DNA from: Streptomyces sp. NRRL B-24484
GTDB taxonomy: Bacteria; Actinomycetota; Actinomycetes; Streptomycetales; Streptomycetaceae
Direction of reading: 5' to 3'
Length of the DNA: 64,000 nt
Assembly (NCBI RefSeq): GCF_000717715.1
Contig: NZ_JOAI01000018.1
Coordinates: 1-64,000 of the forward strand
Shown: positions 17,546-26,132 of the stretch, in pieces
Numbering within the stretch: position 1 is the stretch's first letter
How the letters are laid out: each line of letters opens with the position of its first letter
Notes under the pieces: model-generated
What the model was told of the DNA's origin: nothing
The model's database searches: none
What the model saw: only the letters and a program-made list of their open reading frames with translations
Made by a program: the position numbers and the translations under genes

Positions 17546-18318
17546 GCGGGCACCTCCGCGGCGAGGGCGGGCGGCGGGCCGTCCACCGGGGCGCGGCGGA
17601 CGTCCTCCACGACCGCGCCGTCGACCAGCCGCAGCACCCGCTTGGCGTGCAGCGCGACCTCGTCCTCGTGGGTGATCACCACGACGGTGCGGCCGGAGGC
17701 GTTCAGCCGGTCGATGATCGCCAGCACCTCGGCGGTGGAACGGGAGTCCAGGTTGCCGGTGGGCTCGTCGGCGAGCAGCAGGGCGGGGGCGGTGACCAGC
17801 GCGCGGGCGACCGCGACGCGCTGCTGCTGGCCGCCGGAGAGCTCGTTGGGCTTGTGCTGGGCACGGTCGGCGAGGCCGACCAGCTCCAGCGCGGCGAGCG
17901 CGCGGCGGCGCCGTTCGGCGGCCCGCACCCCGGCGTAGGCGAGCGGCAGCTCGACCTGGGCCAGGGCGGTGGTGCGGGGCACCAGGTTGAACGACTGGAA
18001 CACGAAGCCGATCTTGCGGTTGCGCACCAGCGACAGCCGGCTCTCGTCGAGGTGGCCGACGTCGGTGCTGTCGAGCAGGTAGCGGCCGGAGCTGGGCACG
18101 TCCAGGCAGCCGAGGATGTTCATCAGGGTGGACTTGCCGGAACCCGAGCTGCCCATCACGGCGACGTAGTCGCCCTCCTCGATGTCGAGGCTGACGCCCA
18201 GCGGCTCGCCGGTGCCCGGTGCCGACGGGCCGCGCAGCGCGTGCACGGCGGAGTCGCCCTGGCCGTACGACTTGGTGACCCGGCTGATCCGGATCACCGG
18301 GGGCTTGGTGGCGGCCAT
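17542..18318 (-). CDS. MacB-type ABC exporter ATPase
   Basis: A 258-residue nucleotide-binding subunit with Walker A GSSGSGKST, Q loop FVFQSFNLVPR, signature LSGGQQQRVAVARAL, Walker B LLLADEPTGNLDS and switch His in VVITHE. It belongs to the LolD/MacB group. Compared with the usual sequence, about twelve extra residues (PSAPGTGEPLG) sit between the first beta strand and Walker A. ATG 18318 shares one base with the stop of the MacA-like gene, so three genes are translationally coupled. Confidence 0.94.
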   Translation of the reverse strand: MAATKPPVIRISRVTKSYGQGDSAVHALRGPSAPGTGEPLGVSLDIEEGDYVAVMGSSGSGKSTLMNILGCLDVPSSGRYLLDSTDVGHLDESRLSLVRNRKIGFVFQSFNLVPRTTALAQVELPLAYAGVRAAERRRRALAALELVGLADRAQHKPNELSGGQQQRVAVARALVTAPALLLADEPTGNLDSRSTAEVLAIIDRLNASGRTVVVITHEDEVALHAKRVLRLVDGAVVEDVRRAPVDGPPPALAAEVPA

Positions 18319-19670
18319 CAGCGGTTGCCACCGCCGGTGCGGGTGCCGCCGGTGCCGCCGCCGGTGCGGGTGCCGCCGCCACCGAAGCCGCCCGTGCCGC
18401 CGAGGCCGCCGGCCGCGCCGGGGAAGGCGCCGTTCGGGAAGCCGTTGCCGGTGGCGGCGGTGGTGGAGGTCAGCTCGACCTTGTCGCCCTCGGCGAGGCC
18501 CTCGACCACCTGGACGGTGCTGTCGCCCTCGATGCCGACGGTGACCGACACCCGCTCGGTGGAGCCGTCCTCGTGGACGACGGTGGCGGTGCGGGAGCTG
18601 CCGGTGCCGGCCAGCGCGGCGGTGGGCACCGAGAGCGCGTTGTTGGCCTCGCCGACGACGACCGAGATGGTCGCGCTCAGACCGGTGCGCAGCTTGGCGG
18701 TGTCGCTGGTGATCTGCAGCACCGCGCCGTACTGGACGGCGCTGCCGCTGCCGCCGGAGGAGCTGGGCAGCGAGCTGACGGACAGCACGGTGGCGTTCAG
18801 CTTGGTGTCGGACTGGGCGTTGAGCGTGACGGTGGCGGACTCGCCCTTCTTCAGCTTGAGCGAGTCGAGCTCGGAGAAGTTGGCGCTCACCTGCATGCCG
18901 GTCGGGTTGGTCAGCACCACGAAGCCGGTGGGGGTGCCGGAGGAGGAGGACGTGCTGCCGGTGCCCGTGCCGCTGCCGCTGCTCTTGCTGCCGCTGCCCG
19001 AGGAACCGCTGCCGGCGGAGCCGCCCGTGCCGGTGCCGCTCACGGAGTCGCCGGCCTTGCCGGCGACCGAGGCGACCGTGCCGTCCGCGGTGGCCTTGAG
19101 GGTGGTGCCGTCGAGGGCCGTCTCTGCGTTGGTGAGGGCCGTCTCGGCGGAGTCCACCTGCTGCTGGGCCTGGGCCACCTGGGCGGCGTCCACCTTGGTG
19201 GTGGTCGTGGTGGTCGGCGTCTGCTGGGCGGTGCTGCCGCCGCGGCCGCCGGTGCCGCCGGTCGTGGTGGTGACGGTCTCGCCGGCCTTGGCCTTGGTGA
19301 GGTTGGCCCTGGCGGTGGCCAGGGCCGACTCGGCGGCGTCCACGTCCTGCTGGGCGGCGGTGGTGTCGACGGTGGCCAGCACCTGGCCCTTGGTCACGGT
19401 GTCGCCGACGGCGACCTTGACCGAGGTGAGCCGGCCGCCGGTGACGAAGTCCTGCCCGGTGTCGGAGGGCGAGGAGAGCGTGCCGGAACCGGACACGGTG
19501 GCGAGGACCGTGCCCTTGGCGACCGTGGCCGTCCGCACGCGGGTCCCGCTGGCGGCGGAGCTGGTTCCGGAGTCCAGGGTGGTGTACGCCAGGGCGGCCC
19601 CGCCGACCAGGGCCACACCGAGCGCGGAGTTGACGAGGACGGCACCACGCCGTCGCGGGAGCACCTTCAT
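18318..19670 (-). CDS. MacA-like periplasmic adaptor (HlyD-type fusion protein)
   Basis: A 450-residue protein: one N-terminal helix (about 12-32), biotinyl-lipoyl-like half motif (GGRLTSVKVAVGDTVTKGQV), an alpha-helical hairpin (about 110-200) broken by a Thr/Gly-rich loop, the second lipoyl half (LKATADGTVASVAGKAGDSV), an unusual Ser/Gly/Thr low-complexity insert (about 215-250), a beta-barrel, and a Gly/Thr-rich tail. In Gram-positives such proteins link an MacB-type permease to the cell exterior. ATG 19670 was chosen because the basic run MKVLPRRRGAVL precedes the helix; the ribosome binding site is weak. First gene of the exporter operon. Confidence 0.88.
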   Translation of the reverse strand: MKVLPRRRGAVLVNSALGVALVGGAALAYTTLDSGTSSAASGTRVRTATVAKGTVLATVSGSGTLSSPSDTGQDFVTGGRLTSVKVAVGDTVTKGQVLATVDTTAAQQDVDAAESALATARANLTKAKAGETVTTTTGGTGGRGGSTAQQTPTTTTTTKVDAAQVAQAQQQVDSAETALTNAETALDGTTLKATADGTVASVAGKAGDSVSGTGTGGSAGSGSSGSGSKSSGSGTGTGSTSSSSGTPTGFVVLTNPTGMQVSANFSELDSLKLKKGESATVTLNAQSDTKLNATVLSVSSLPSSSGGSGSAVQYGAVLQITSDTAKLRTGLSATISVVVGEANNALSVPTAALAGTGSSRTATVVHEDGSTERVSVTVGIEGDSTVQVVEGLAEGDKVELTSTTAATGNGFPNGAFPGAAGGLGGTGGFGGGGTRTGGGTGGTRTGGGNR

Positions 19671-19887
19671 GGCGGACAGCTTCGCCCCGCGCTCTTTCCG
19701 GTTGCTGGCGCCCCCCTGGGAGCCCGCTGGGACCGTCAATCCGGACAATCCACGCGTACCACTGCGTCAGGGCGGTTCTCTCTACCCTCCGGGGATGAAC
19801 CGTTGATCCGGCTCCCAGGAAGTTCCCAGCCTTTACGCCCGAGCTTCTGAACTTGCCGGGTTCCCGCCGGGACGGGTACGGGCGTGC

Positions 19888-19923
19888 GACGGGCCCGCCG
19901 CCGTCGCCGGCGGCGGGCCCGTC
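19888..19923 (-). terminator. Terminator of hisC
   Basis: A perfect 15-bp stem: GACGGGCCCGCCGCC (19888-19902) and its complement at 19909-19923, with a 6-base loop, 25 bp past the hisC stop. No U tract. Confidence 0.75.
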
Positions 19924-19948
19924 GGGGGACCCCCGCGGGGTCCTCGGC

Positions 19949-21028
19949 TCAGAGCTCCTTGCGGAAGGCCTCGGCGGTCGCCAGGAAGATGTCGTTGCCG
20001 GCGGTCTCGCCGATCGACACCCGGACGCCCTCGCCCGGGAACGGGCGGACGACCACACCGGCCGCGGCGCAGGCGGCGGCGAAGTCGACGGTGCGCTCGC
20101 CGAGCCGCACCCAGACGAAGTTGGCCTGCGAGTCGACGACCGTCCAGCCCTGGGCGCGCAGCCCGGCCAGCACCCGGCTGCGCTCGGCGACCAGCGTCTC
20201 GACCCGCTCCAGCAGCGCCTCCTCGGCGCGCAGCGAGGCGACGGCGGCGTCCTGGGCGAGCTGGCTGACGCCGAACGGCACCGCGGTCTTGCGCAGCGCG
20301 GTGGCCACCGGCTCGTGGGCGACCGCGAAGCCGACCCGCAGGCCGGCCAGGCCGTACGCCTTGGAGAAGGTGCGCAGCACGCAGACGTTCGGCCGGTCGC
20401 GGTAGAGGTCGATGCCGTTGGGCACCTCGGCGTCGCGGATGAACTCGATGTAGGCCTCGTCGACCACGACCAGGATGTGGCCGGGCACGGCGTCGAGGAA
20501 GCGCTCCAGCTCGGCGCGGTGGATCACGGCGCCGGTGGGGTTGTTCGGGTTGCAGACGAAGATCAGCCGGGTGCGGTCGGTGATCGCGGCGAGCATGGCG
20601 TCGAGGTCGTGCTCCTCGTCCGCGGTCAGCGGCACGGGCACCGGGGTGGCGCCGGCCACCTGGGTGATGATCGGGTAGGCCTCGAAGGAGCGCCAGGCGA
20701 AGATCACCTCGTCGCCGGGGCCCGCGGTGGAGAGCACCAGGGACTGTGCGACGCCGACCGAGCCGGTGCCGGTGGCGATGTGCTCGGCCGGGACGCCGAA
20801 GCGGGCGGAGAGCTCCTCGGTGAGGCCGGTGACGGCCATGTCCGGGTAGCGGTTGAACGAGGCCGCGGCGGTGGTGACCGCCTCCAGCACGCCGGGCAGC
20901 GGCGGGTAGGGGTTCTCGTTGGAGGACAGCTTGTACGCGTCGGCACCGGCCGGCTTGCCCGGCTTGTAGGTGGGGATGCCGTCCAGGGTCGGCCTCAGCC
21001 GGGGCCCCTGCGCTGCGGTACCGCTCAC
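19949..21028 (-). CDS. hisC: Histidinol-phosphate aminotransferase (HisC-type, class I/II PLP enzyme)
   Basis: A 359-residue PLP enzyme that moves an amino group between glutamate and imidazole-acetol phosphate. Start GTG 21028 with AGGAG 8 bp upstream. Seen: [16 protein letters not shown]-phosphate-binding [18 protein letters not shown] with the ring-contact Asn, DEAYIEF, and the Schiff-base Lys in [14 protein letters not shown]. It is not in a his operon. In S. coelicolor, as I recall, a second hisC lies between cydA and a LacI-type regulator, the same order as here, so this is likely the stand-alone paralogue, and an aromatic aminotransferase role is also possible. Confidence 0.88.
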   Translation of the reverse strand: MSGTAAQGPRLRPTLDGIPTYKPGKPAGADAYKLSSNENPYPPLPGVLEAVTTAAASFNRYPDMAVTGLTEELSARFGVPAEHIATGTGSVGVAQSLVLSTAGPGDEVIFAWRSFEAYPIITQVAGATPVPVPLTADEEHDLDAMLAAITDRTRLIFVCNPNNPTGAVIHRAELERFLDAVPGHILVVVDEAYIEFIRDAEVPNGIDLYRDRPNVCVLRTFSKAYGLAGLRVGFAVAHEPVATALRKTAVPFGVSQLAQDAAVASLRAEEALLERVETLVAERSRVLAGLRAQGWTVVDSQANFVWVRLGERTVDFAAACAAAGVVVRPFPGEGVRVSIGETAGNDIFLATAEAFRKEL

Positions 21029-21368
21029 GGTCGTTCTCCTTCTGTGCTCTCTTGGGCGCACGTGCCGGGCCGCGCACACCGGGTTCGCCGATCCCGCGCC
21101 GCCCCTCGCCACACACCCGCGCCACCCCGGTCGGGTGCCCCGCACGATACCGGCCGGGCTCACCCATGCGGGTGAGATGCCCGATCGGGTTACGGGTGCA
21201 GATCAGCCATTCTGCCGCGTCCCCACGGCACATGTCAGAGGTAACAGCCCCGGATCGGAGCGGGTATCGAAGGGTGTGATCCGTTCCGACTCTTGGAGAA
21301 ACGTATCTTCAGACCGGTGGCCGGGCCCGGTCACAGCCTGCTGTCATGCGCCATACGATCGGTCCGCC

Positions 21369-22535
21369 ATGACAGCAGCAGCCAACCAGAGCGGTCGGCG
21401 GTCCGCCTCGCGGCGCCTGGAGCGGGCCGGCATCCGGGACGTCGCGGCGGCCGCCGGAGTGTCGATCACCACGGTCTCCGACGCCCTCAACGGGAAGGGC
21501 CGCCTGCCCGAGGAGACCAGAAGCAGGGTGCGCGAGGTCGCCGAGCGCCTGGGCTACCGCCCTTCCGCGGCCGCCCGCACCCTGCGCACCGGGCGTTCGG
21601 GCCTGATCGGCCTCACCGTCACCACGTACGGCGAGGAGCCGTTCACCTTCACCGAGTTCGCCTACTTCGCGGAGATGGCTCGGGCCGCCACCAGTGCGGC
21701 GCTCGGCCGTGGCTTCGCCCTGGTCGTGCTCCCCGCCTCGTCCCGGCACGACGTCTGGAGCAACATCGCCCTGGACGGCACGGTGGTCATCGACCCGCCC
21801 GACCAGGACCCGCTGGTGACCGAGCTCTACCGGTCCGGCGTGCCCGTGGTCAGCGACGGCAAACCGGGCAACTGCCCGGTCACCGCCTGGGTCGACAACG
21901 ACCACGAGGCCGCCGTGCTGGACATCCTCGACCACCTGTCGGAGGCCGGGGCCCGCCGGATCGGCCTGCTCACCGGAACGAGCACCGACACCTACACCCG
22001 GCTCTCCACCGAGGCCTACCTCGGCTGGTGCCGGCGGGTCGGCCAGGAGCCGGTCTACGAGACCTACCCGGCGCACGACCCGGCGGCCGGCGCGGTGGCG
22101 GCCGACCGGCTGCTCGCCCGGCCGGACCGCCCCGACGCGGTCTACGGCCTCTTCGACCCGAACGGCACCGACCTGCTGGCCGCCGCCCGCCGGTACGGCC
22201 TGCGCGTCCCGGACGACCTGCTGCTGGTCTGCTGCAGCGAGAGCGACGTCTACGCGGGCACCGAGCCGCCGATCACCACCCTCTCGCTCAAGCCCCGCAA
22301 GATCGGCACCACGGTGGTCAACCTGCTGATCGACGCCATCGAGGGAGTCGACCCCGGCTCGGGCGGCGGCCACCGCGCCGAGGGCGCACGGCTCTTCCCG
22401 CCGCGCTTCCGCACCGCGGGGACGGGACCGCCGCCGGGCACCCTGATGCCGACCGAGCTGATCGTCCGGGCCTCCTCGCAGCGGCGCAGCACGCGCAGGA
22501 CGGTGAGCCCGCCCCGTTCGCCGGACGGGGGCTGA
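21369..22535 (+). CDS. LacI/GalR-family transcriptional regulator
   Basis: A 388-residue regulator. The helix-turn-helix plus hinge helix (residues 17-70) reads GIRDVAAAAGVSITTVSDAL then RVREVAERLGYRPSAAARTL, followed by a periplasmic-binding-protein-like ligand domain with DNDHEAAVLDILDHL and LLLVCCSESDVYAG. Unlike sugar-type LacI proteins, the effector domain ends in a 60-residue Pro/Arg-rich tail. ATG 21369 was chosen over long upstream readthrough. It is divergent from hisC with 340 bp between, which may hold the promoters of both. Ligand unknown. Confidence 0.88.
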   Translation: MTAAANQSGRRSASRRLERAGIRDVAAAAGVSITTVSDALNGKGRLPEETRSRVREVAERLGYRPSAAARTLRTGRSGLIGLTVTTYGEEPFTFTEFAYFAEMARAATSAALGRGFALVVLPASSRHDVWSNIALDGTVVIDPPDQDPLVTELYRSGVPVVSDGKPGNCPVTAWVDNDHEAAVLDILDHLSEAGARRIGLLTGTSTDTYTRLSTEAYLGWCRRVGQEPVYETYPAHDPAAGAVAADRLLARPDRPDAVYGLFDPNGTDLLAAARRYGLRVPDDLLLVCCSESDVYAGTEPPITTLSLKPRKIGTTVVNLLIDAIEGVDPGSGGGHRAEGARLFPPRFRTAGTGPPPGTLMPTELIVRASSQRRSTRRTVSPPRSPDGG

Positions 22536-22694
22536 GCCGCGGTGCCAGCCCCGGCCCGGCCCGCTCCGGCACGAGGTCCAGACCATCCCAGACCGGGTCG
22601 GACCGGGCCGCCCGGCCCGGCCCGGTGACGCTCCGAAGGATTGGATGCCCACCAGGTGAGGACGCCGGGAGAGTGGTCTTCCTATGATGGTCGA

Positions 22695-23894
22695 ATGACA
22701 CCCGAGGACCGCTTCCCCGGGCCTGATCTGCCCCACTCAGGCCCCCGCCACCACCAGGACCTCGACGTGCTCCCGTACGGCTCCTACTACGAACCGTCCG
22801 AGCCGCCGGCCGGCTACGGCTACGACGAGACCCACAGCGGCTACGGCGGCGCGCACTACCTCGAACAGCACTGGCACGCCCCGGCCCACCACGGTGCGCA
22901 CCCGGGCAGCCACGACGCCACCGTGCAGCTCGGCACGCTGCACCGGACGGGGCACGAGCAGGCCGTCCACGAGCAGCCGCCGGTGGCCGTCACGACCGGC
23001 GAGGACCCGCCGACCATCGAGCTCGGCCCGCCGCTCACCGAGCAGCCGGTGAACTTCCCGTACCCGCAGCCGGAGCCCGGCGAGGCGCCCGGCCCGCTGT
23101 ACGTGATCGGCGACGTGCACGGCTACCTCGACGAGCTGCTCGCCGCCCTGCGCCAGGCCTCGCTGATCGACGCGGAGGGCCGCTGGGCGGCCGGCCGCTC
23201 CCGGGTCTGGTTCCTCGGCGACTTCACCGACCGCGGCCCCGACGGCATCGGCGTCATCGAGCTGGTCATGCAGCTCGCCGCGGAGGCCGCCGCGGCCGGC
23301 GGCTACTGCCGGGCCCTGATGGGCAATCACGAACTGCTCTTCCTCGGCGCCGCCAAGTACGGCGACGAGCCCGTCCAGTCCACCGCCGGCACCGCCTCCT
23401 TCCTCGCCGCCTGGCGCCTCAACGGCGGCCAGCAGCACGACCTGGACCGGCTGGAGTCGCACCACATCAGCTGGCTCTCCCGGCTGCCCGCGATGGCGCT
23501 GGAGGACGGCCACCTGCTGCTGCACTCCGACACCACCGCCTACCTCGAGTACGGCGAGTCGATCGCCGAGGTCAACGACGCCGTCCACGACCTGCTCGCG
23601 GACGAGGGCGCCGACGAGTGGTGGGACTGCTTCCGCCGCTTCACCAAGCGGTTCGCCTTCCGCGGCGAGAACGGCCCGGACGCCGTGCACGAGCTGCTCG
23701 GCGCCTACGGCGGCTACCGCGTGGTGCACGGCCACAGCCCGATCCCGTACCTCACCGGTGCGGTGCACGCGGACGACGGCGCGCCGCCGCACGTCCCGGG
23801 CCCTTACATCTACGCGGACGAGCTGGCCGTCGCGATGGACGGCGGGGTCACCATGGACGGCCGCCTGCTGATCGCCCGGCTGCCGGTGAACTGA
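22695..23894 (+). CDS. Calcineurin-like metallophosphoesterase
   Basis: A 399-residue protein. The first 135 residues are low-complexity, rich in His, Tyr, Gly and Pro; the rest is a PPP-type metallophosphatase with all five motifs: GDVHGY (about 140), GDFTDRG (about 175), GNHE (about 215), the HSD metal ligand (about 275) and HGHSP (about 345). It most resembles bacterial Ser/Thr- or Ap4A-phosphatase-like enzymes. ATG 22695 was chosen since the preceding bases carry a TATGAT-like box (22683-22688) and no start with a ribosome binding site, suggesting a nearly leaderless message. The N-terminal tail is probably disordered. Confidence 0.88.
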   Translation: MTPEDRFPGPDLPHSGPRHHQDLDVLPYGSYYEPSEPPAGYGYDETHSGYGGAHYLEQHWHAPAHHGAHPGSHDATVQLGTLHRTGHEQAVHEQPPVAVTTGEDPPTIELGPPLTEQPVNFPYPQPEPGEAPGPLYVIGDVHGYLDELLAALRQASLIDAEGRWAAGRSRVWFLGDFTDRGPDGIGVIELVMQLAAEAAAAGGYCRALMGNHELLFLGAAKYGDEPVQSTAGTASFLAAWRLNGGQQHDLDRLESHHISWLSRLPAMALEDGHLLLHSDTTAYLEYGESIAEVNDAVHDLLADEGADEWWDCFRRFTKRFAFRGENGPDAVHELLGAYGGYRVVHGHSPIPYLTGAVHADDGAPPHVPGPYIYADELAVAMDGGVTMDGRLLIARLPVN

Positions 23895-24173
23895 ACCGGC
23901 CGGTGACCGGCGGGCCGGACGCCGGGACCGGGGGCTGAACACCCGCGCCGCGGACCGAACACCCCCGCCCTTTCCTGACGGGGTGTCGGCGACAGCTGAC
24001 GGAGCGTCGACGAAGGGCACGGAACACGTTCCGGAGGCACTGAAAATCCGGAAAGCGACTGTCTGAGCCTCGGTGGTCACCCCTACCATCGAGGCACCAC
24101 GCAGCCGCCCGCCCGTCACCGGGCCGCCGCGTCGCACCAGTCCACCTCCGTGAATCAGCGGAACGGGGTCCCC

Positions 24174-25028
24174 ATGACCGACGCCCCGCACCTGCTCGCC
24201 GAGGACCGCCCGGACTACGAGCGCATCCTCGACGAAGCACTGCGCGACGCAACCATCCTCGAAGCACTGCGCGCCCCCGACCACCACCTCAACGCCGAAC
24301 AGCTCCGCACCAAGGCGATGCTCAACGCGGAGACCGTCGCCGCGGCCGCGGCACCGGAGTACCGCCACTACCTCGGGCTGCGCGAGAACCTCGGCCGCGC
24401 GCCCGCCCCGGCCCACCCCCACGGCGGCGGGCTCGGCGGCGAACTCTCCGGCCGGCTGCGCTCCGACGAGGGAGCCGGCCTGTTCCCGGTGCTCACCGTG
24501 CTCGCCCCGATCCTGTCCTGGTCCGCCGCCGCGCTGCTGCTCGCCATCGGGTACGCGCTGCGCGCCGCCCGGCCCGCCCTGGCGCTCGGCCGGAGCGTGG
24601 TCACCGCCGGCTGGGCCGCGATCGCGGTGGGCACCGCCGCGATGGCCGTGGGCATCGTCGGCCTGCTGCTCACCGCACTGCGGGACGGCTCCGCGGGCCC
24701 GGCCGGGCAGGACCCGAACCTCGCCGCCGACGTCGCCGAGGCCCGCCGGGCCTGGCACACCGCGCTGCGCGACCGCGCCCTGCTCCCCTACCTGCACGAC
24801 AACCTCGGCTCCGCCCCTGCACTGTCCCCGCAGCCCGCGGGCCGGCCGGTGCCGCCCGACCTCCTGAGCCCCGGCTACAGCCGGCCCGGGTACAGCAGCG
24901 CCGGATTCACCAGCCCGGGCGTGGAGGGGCTGACCGACCAGGAGGGACGCGAGCCGCGGACGGCCGAGTTCACCAGCCCCGGCTACACCCCGCCCGGCTT
25001 CACCGGGCCCGACGAGGTCTCCAGCTGA
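24174..25028 (+). CDS. Membrane protein with C-terminal Pro/Gly/Ser repeats, unknown
   Basis: A 284-residue protein. Residues 1-70 are helical and charged (DYERILDEALRDATILEALR); two membrane helices lie near 100-125 and 135-165 (SAAALLLAIGYAL, WAAIAVGTAAMAVGIVGLLL); the cytosolic rest ends in a tail of repeated SPGYS/RPGYS/SAGFTSPG units (about 225-284). I do not recognise a functional family. The tail repeats resemble intrinsically disordered interaction tails. It lies alone behind a 280-bp leader that contains the near-palindrome GGAACACGTTCC (24021-24032). Confidence 0.75.
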   Translation: MTDAPHLLAEDRPDYERILDEALRDATILEALRAPDHHLNAEQLRTKAMLNAETVAAAAAPEYRHYLGLRENLGRAPAPAHPHGGGLGGELSGRLRSDEGAGLFPVLTVLAPILSWSAAALLLAIGYALRAARPALALGRSVVTAGWAAIAVGTAAMAVGIVGLLLTALRDGSAGPAGQDPNLAADVAEARRAWHTALRDRALLPYLHDNLGSAPALSPQPAGRPVPPDLLSPGYSRPGYSSAGFTSPGVEGLTDQEGREPRTAEFTSPGYTPPGFTGPDEVSS

Positions 25029-25196
25029 CCCTCCGTCCCCGGCGCTGCCCGCCGCACTCGCCGTCCGCCGCACCTGGTGCCGTGTCAGCCCGCGCGTCGC
25101 TCCCGTCACCCGGTCGGGCGGTCGCGCTGGGCCGAGCGGCGCACAGCACCCGTGGCACCGGCCCCCGGACCGGCGCGCGGGCCCACCATCCCCGGC

Positions 25197-26105
25197 ATGA
25201 GGACCTCCCGGCGGACCCTGCGGGCCGCGACGGCGCTCGCCGCCGCCCTGGCGGCCACCGCGTTCGGGCTGCCCGCCGGCGGCGTGCACCGCACCGGGCC
25301 GCCGCCCGGCGCGGGCGACACCGCGGGAGCACCGTCCGCCGGCGGCGCGGTGCTGCCGCAGCCGGTGCCCGCCGTGCCGGTGCCGCGCTGCCCCTCGCTC
25401 GCCGTGGCCGGCCACCGCGGCGCGCCGACGGCCGCCCCGGAGAACACCCTGGCCGCCTTCCGGGCCGCCCTGGCCGGCGGCGCGGACTGGCTGGAGACCG
25501 ATGTACGGACCACCCGGGACGGCGTTCCGGTGCTGATGCACGACGACACCGTCGACCGGGTCACCGACGGCCACGGCCGGGTGGCCGAGCTGACGGCCGC
25601 ACAGATCGCCGCCCTGCACGTCACCGCCGGCCCCGGCCCCGCGCAGCCCGTCCCGACCCTCGACGACCTGCTCCACGAGCTCGCCGGCACCCGGACGAGA
25701 CTGCTCATGGAGATCAAGGAGGAGCACGGCCCCTCGGACGCGGTGCGGGCGGCCCGCGCCGCCGCGGCGAGCGGGGCCGACGTGGTGCTGTACTCCTTCT
25801 TCCCCGCGATGCTGCAGGCCGCCCACCGGGCGGCACCGGGCCTGCCGGTCGTCCTCGTCCAGGGCCGGGCCGTCGCCCGGGACCCGGGCGGGCTGCGGCT
25901 GGACGGCATCGCGCTCGACGAGCCGCTCGCCACCGCCGGGCGGATCGCGCGCGAGCACGCCGCCGGCCGGCAGGTCTACGTGTGGACGCCGGACCACGAC
26001 GCCGACTGGCGGGCGGCGGCCGACCGGCACGCCGACGCCGTGATCACCGACGTGCCCGCGGCCGCCCGGGTGTGGGCCGACGCCCACTGCCCGCCGGTGC
26101 TCTGA
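25197..26105 (+). CDS. Secreted glycerophosphodiester phosphodiesterase
   Basis: A 302-residue enzyme that cleaves glycerophosphodiesters to glycerol-3-phosphate and an alcohol. An N-terminal signal with paired Arg (MRTSRRTLRAATALAAALAA) marks export, possibly by Tat. The GDPD TIM barrel starts at GHRGAPTAAPENTLAAF (catalytic His-Arg and Glu), then WLETDVRTTRDGVPVLMHDD with the second catalytic His and the metal-binding Glu/Asp, and LLMEIKEEHG. It converges on the TerD-VWA gene with 27 bp between. The role is probably scavenging phosphate or glycerol from lipid headgroups or teichoic acids. Confidence 0.9.
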   Translation: MRTSRRTLRAATALAAALAATAFGLPAGGVHRTGPPPGAGDTAGAPSAGGAVLPQPVPAVPVPRCPSLAVAGHRGAPTAAPENTLAAFRAALAGGADWLETDVRTTRDGVPVLMHDDTVDRVTDGHGRVAELTAAQIAALHVTAGPGPAQPVPTLDDLLHELAGTRTRLLMEIKEEHGPSDAVRAARAAAASGADVVLYSFFPAMLQAAHRAAPGLPVVLVQGRAVARDPGGLRLDGIALDEPLATAGRIAREHAAGRQVYVWTPDHDADWRAAADRHADAVITDVPAAARVWADAHCPPVL

Positions 26106-26132
26106 CGCGCGGTCGGGTCCGCGGCCCGGCCG

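Noticed and set aside
24021..24032. GGAACACGTTCC considered as a Rex or other operator
   Set aside because: It is imperfect as a palindrome, lacks the TGTGAAC arm and no redox gene follows.
22737..26087. A minus-strand open frame of about 1100 codons
   Set aside because: Antisense to the metallophosphoesterase, membrane-protein and glycerophosphodiesterase genes, which have recognisable motifs and starts.
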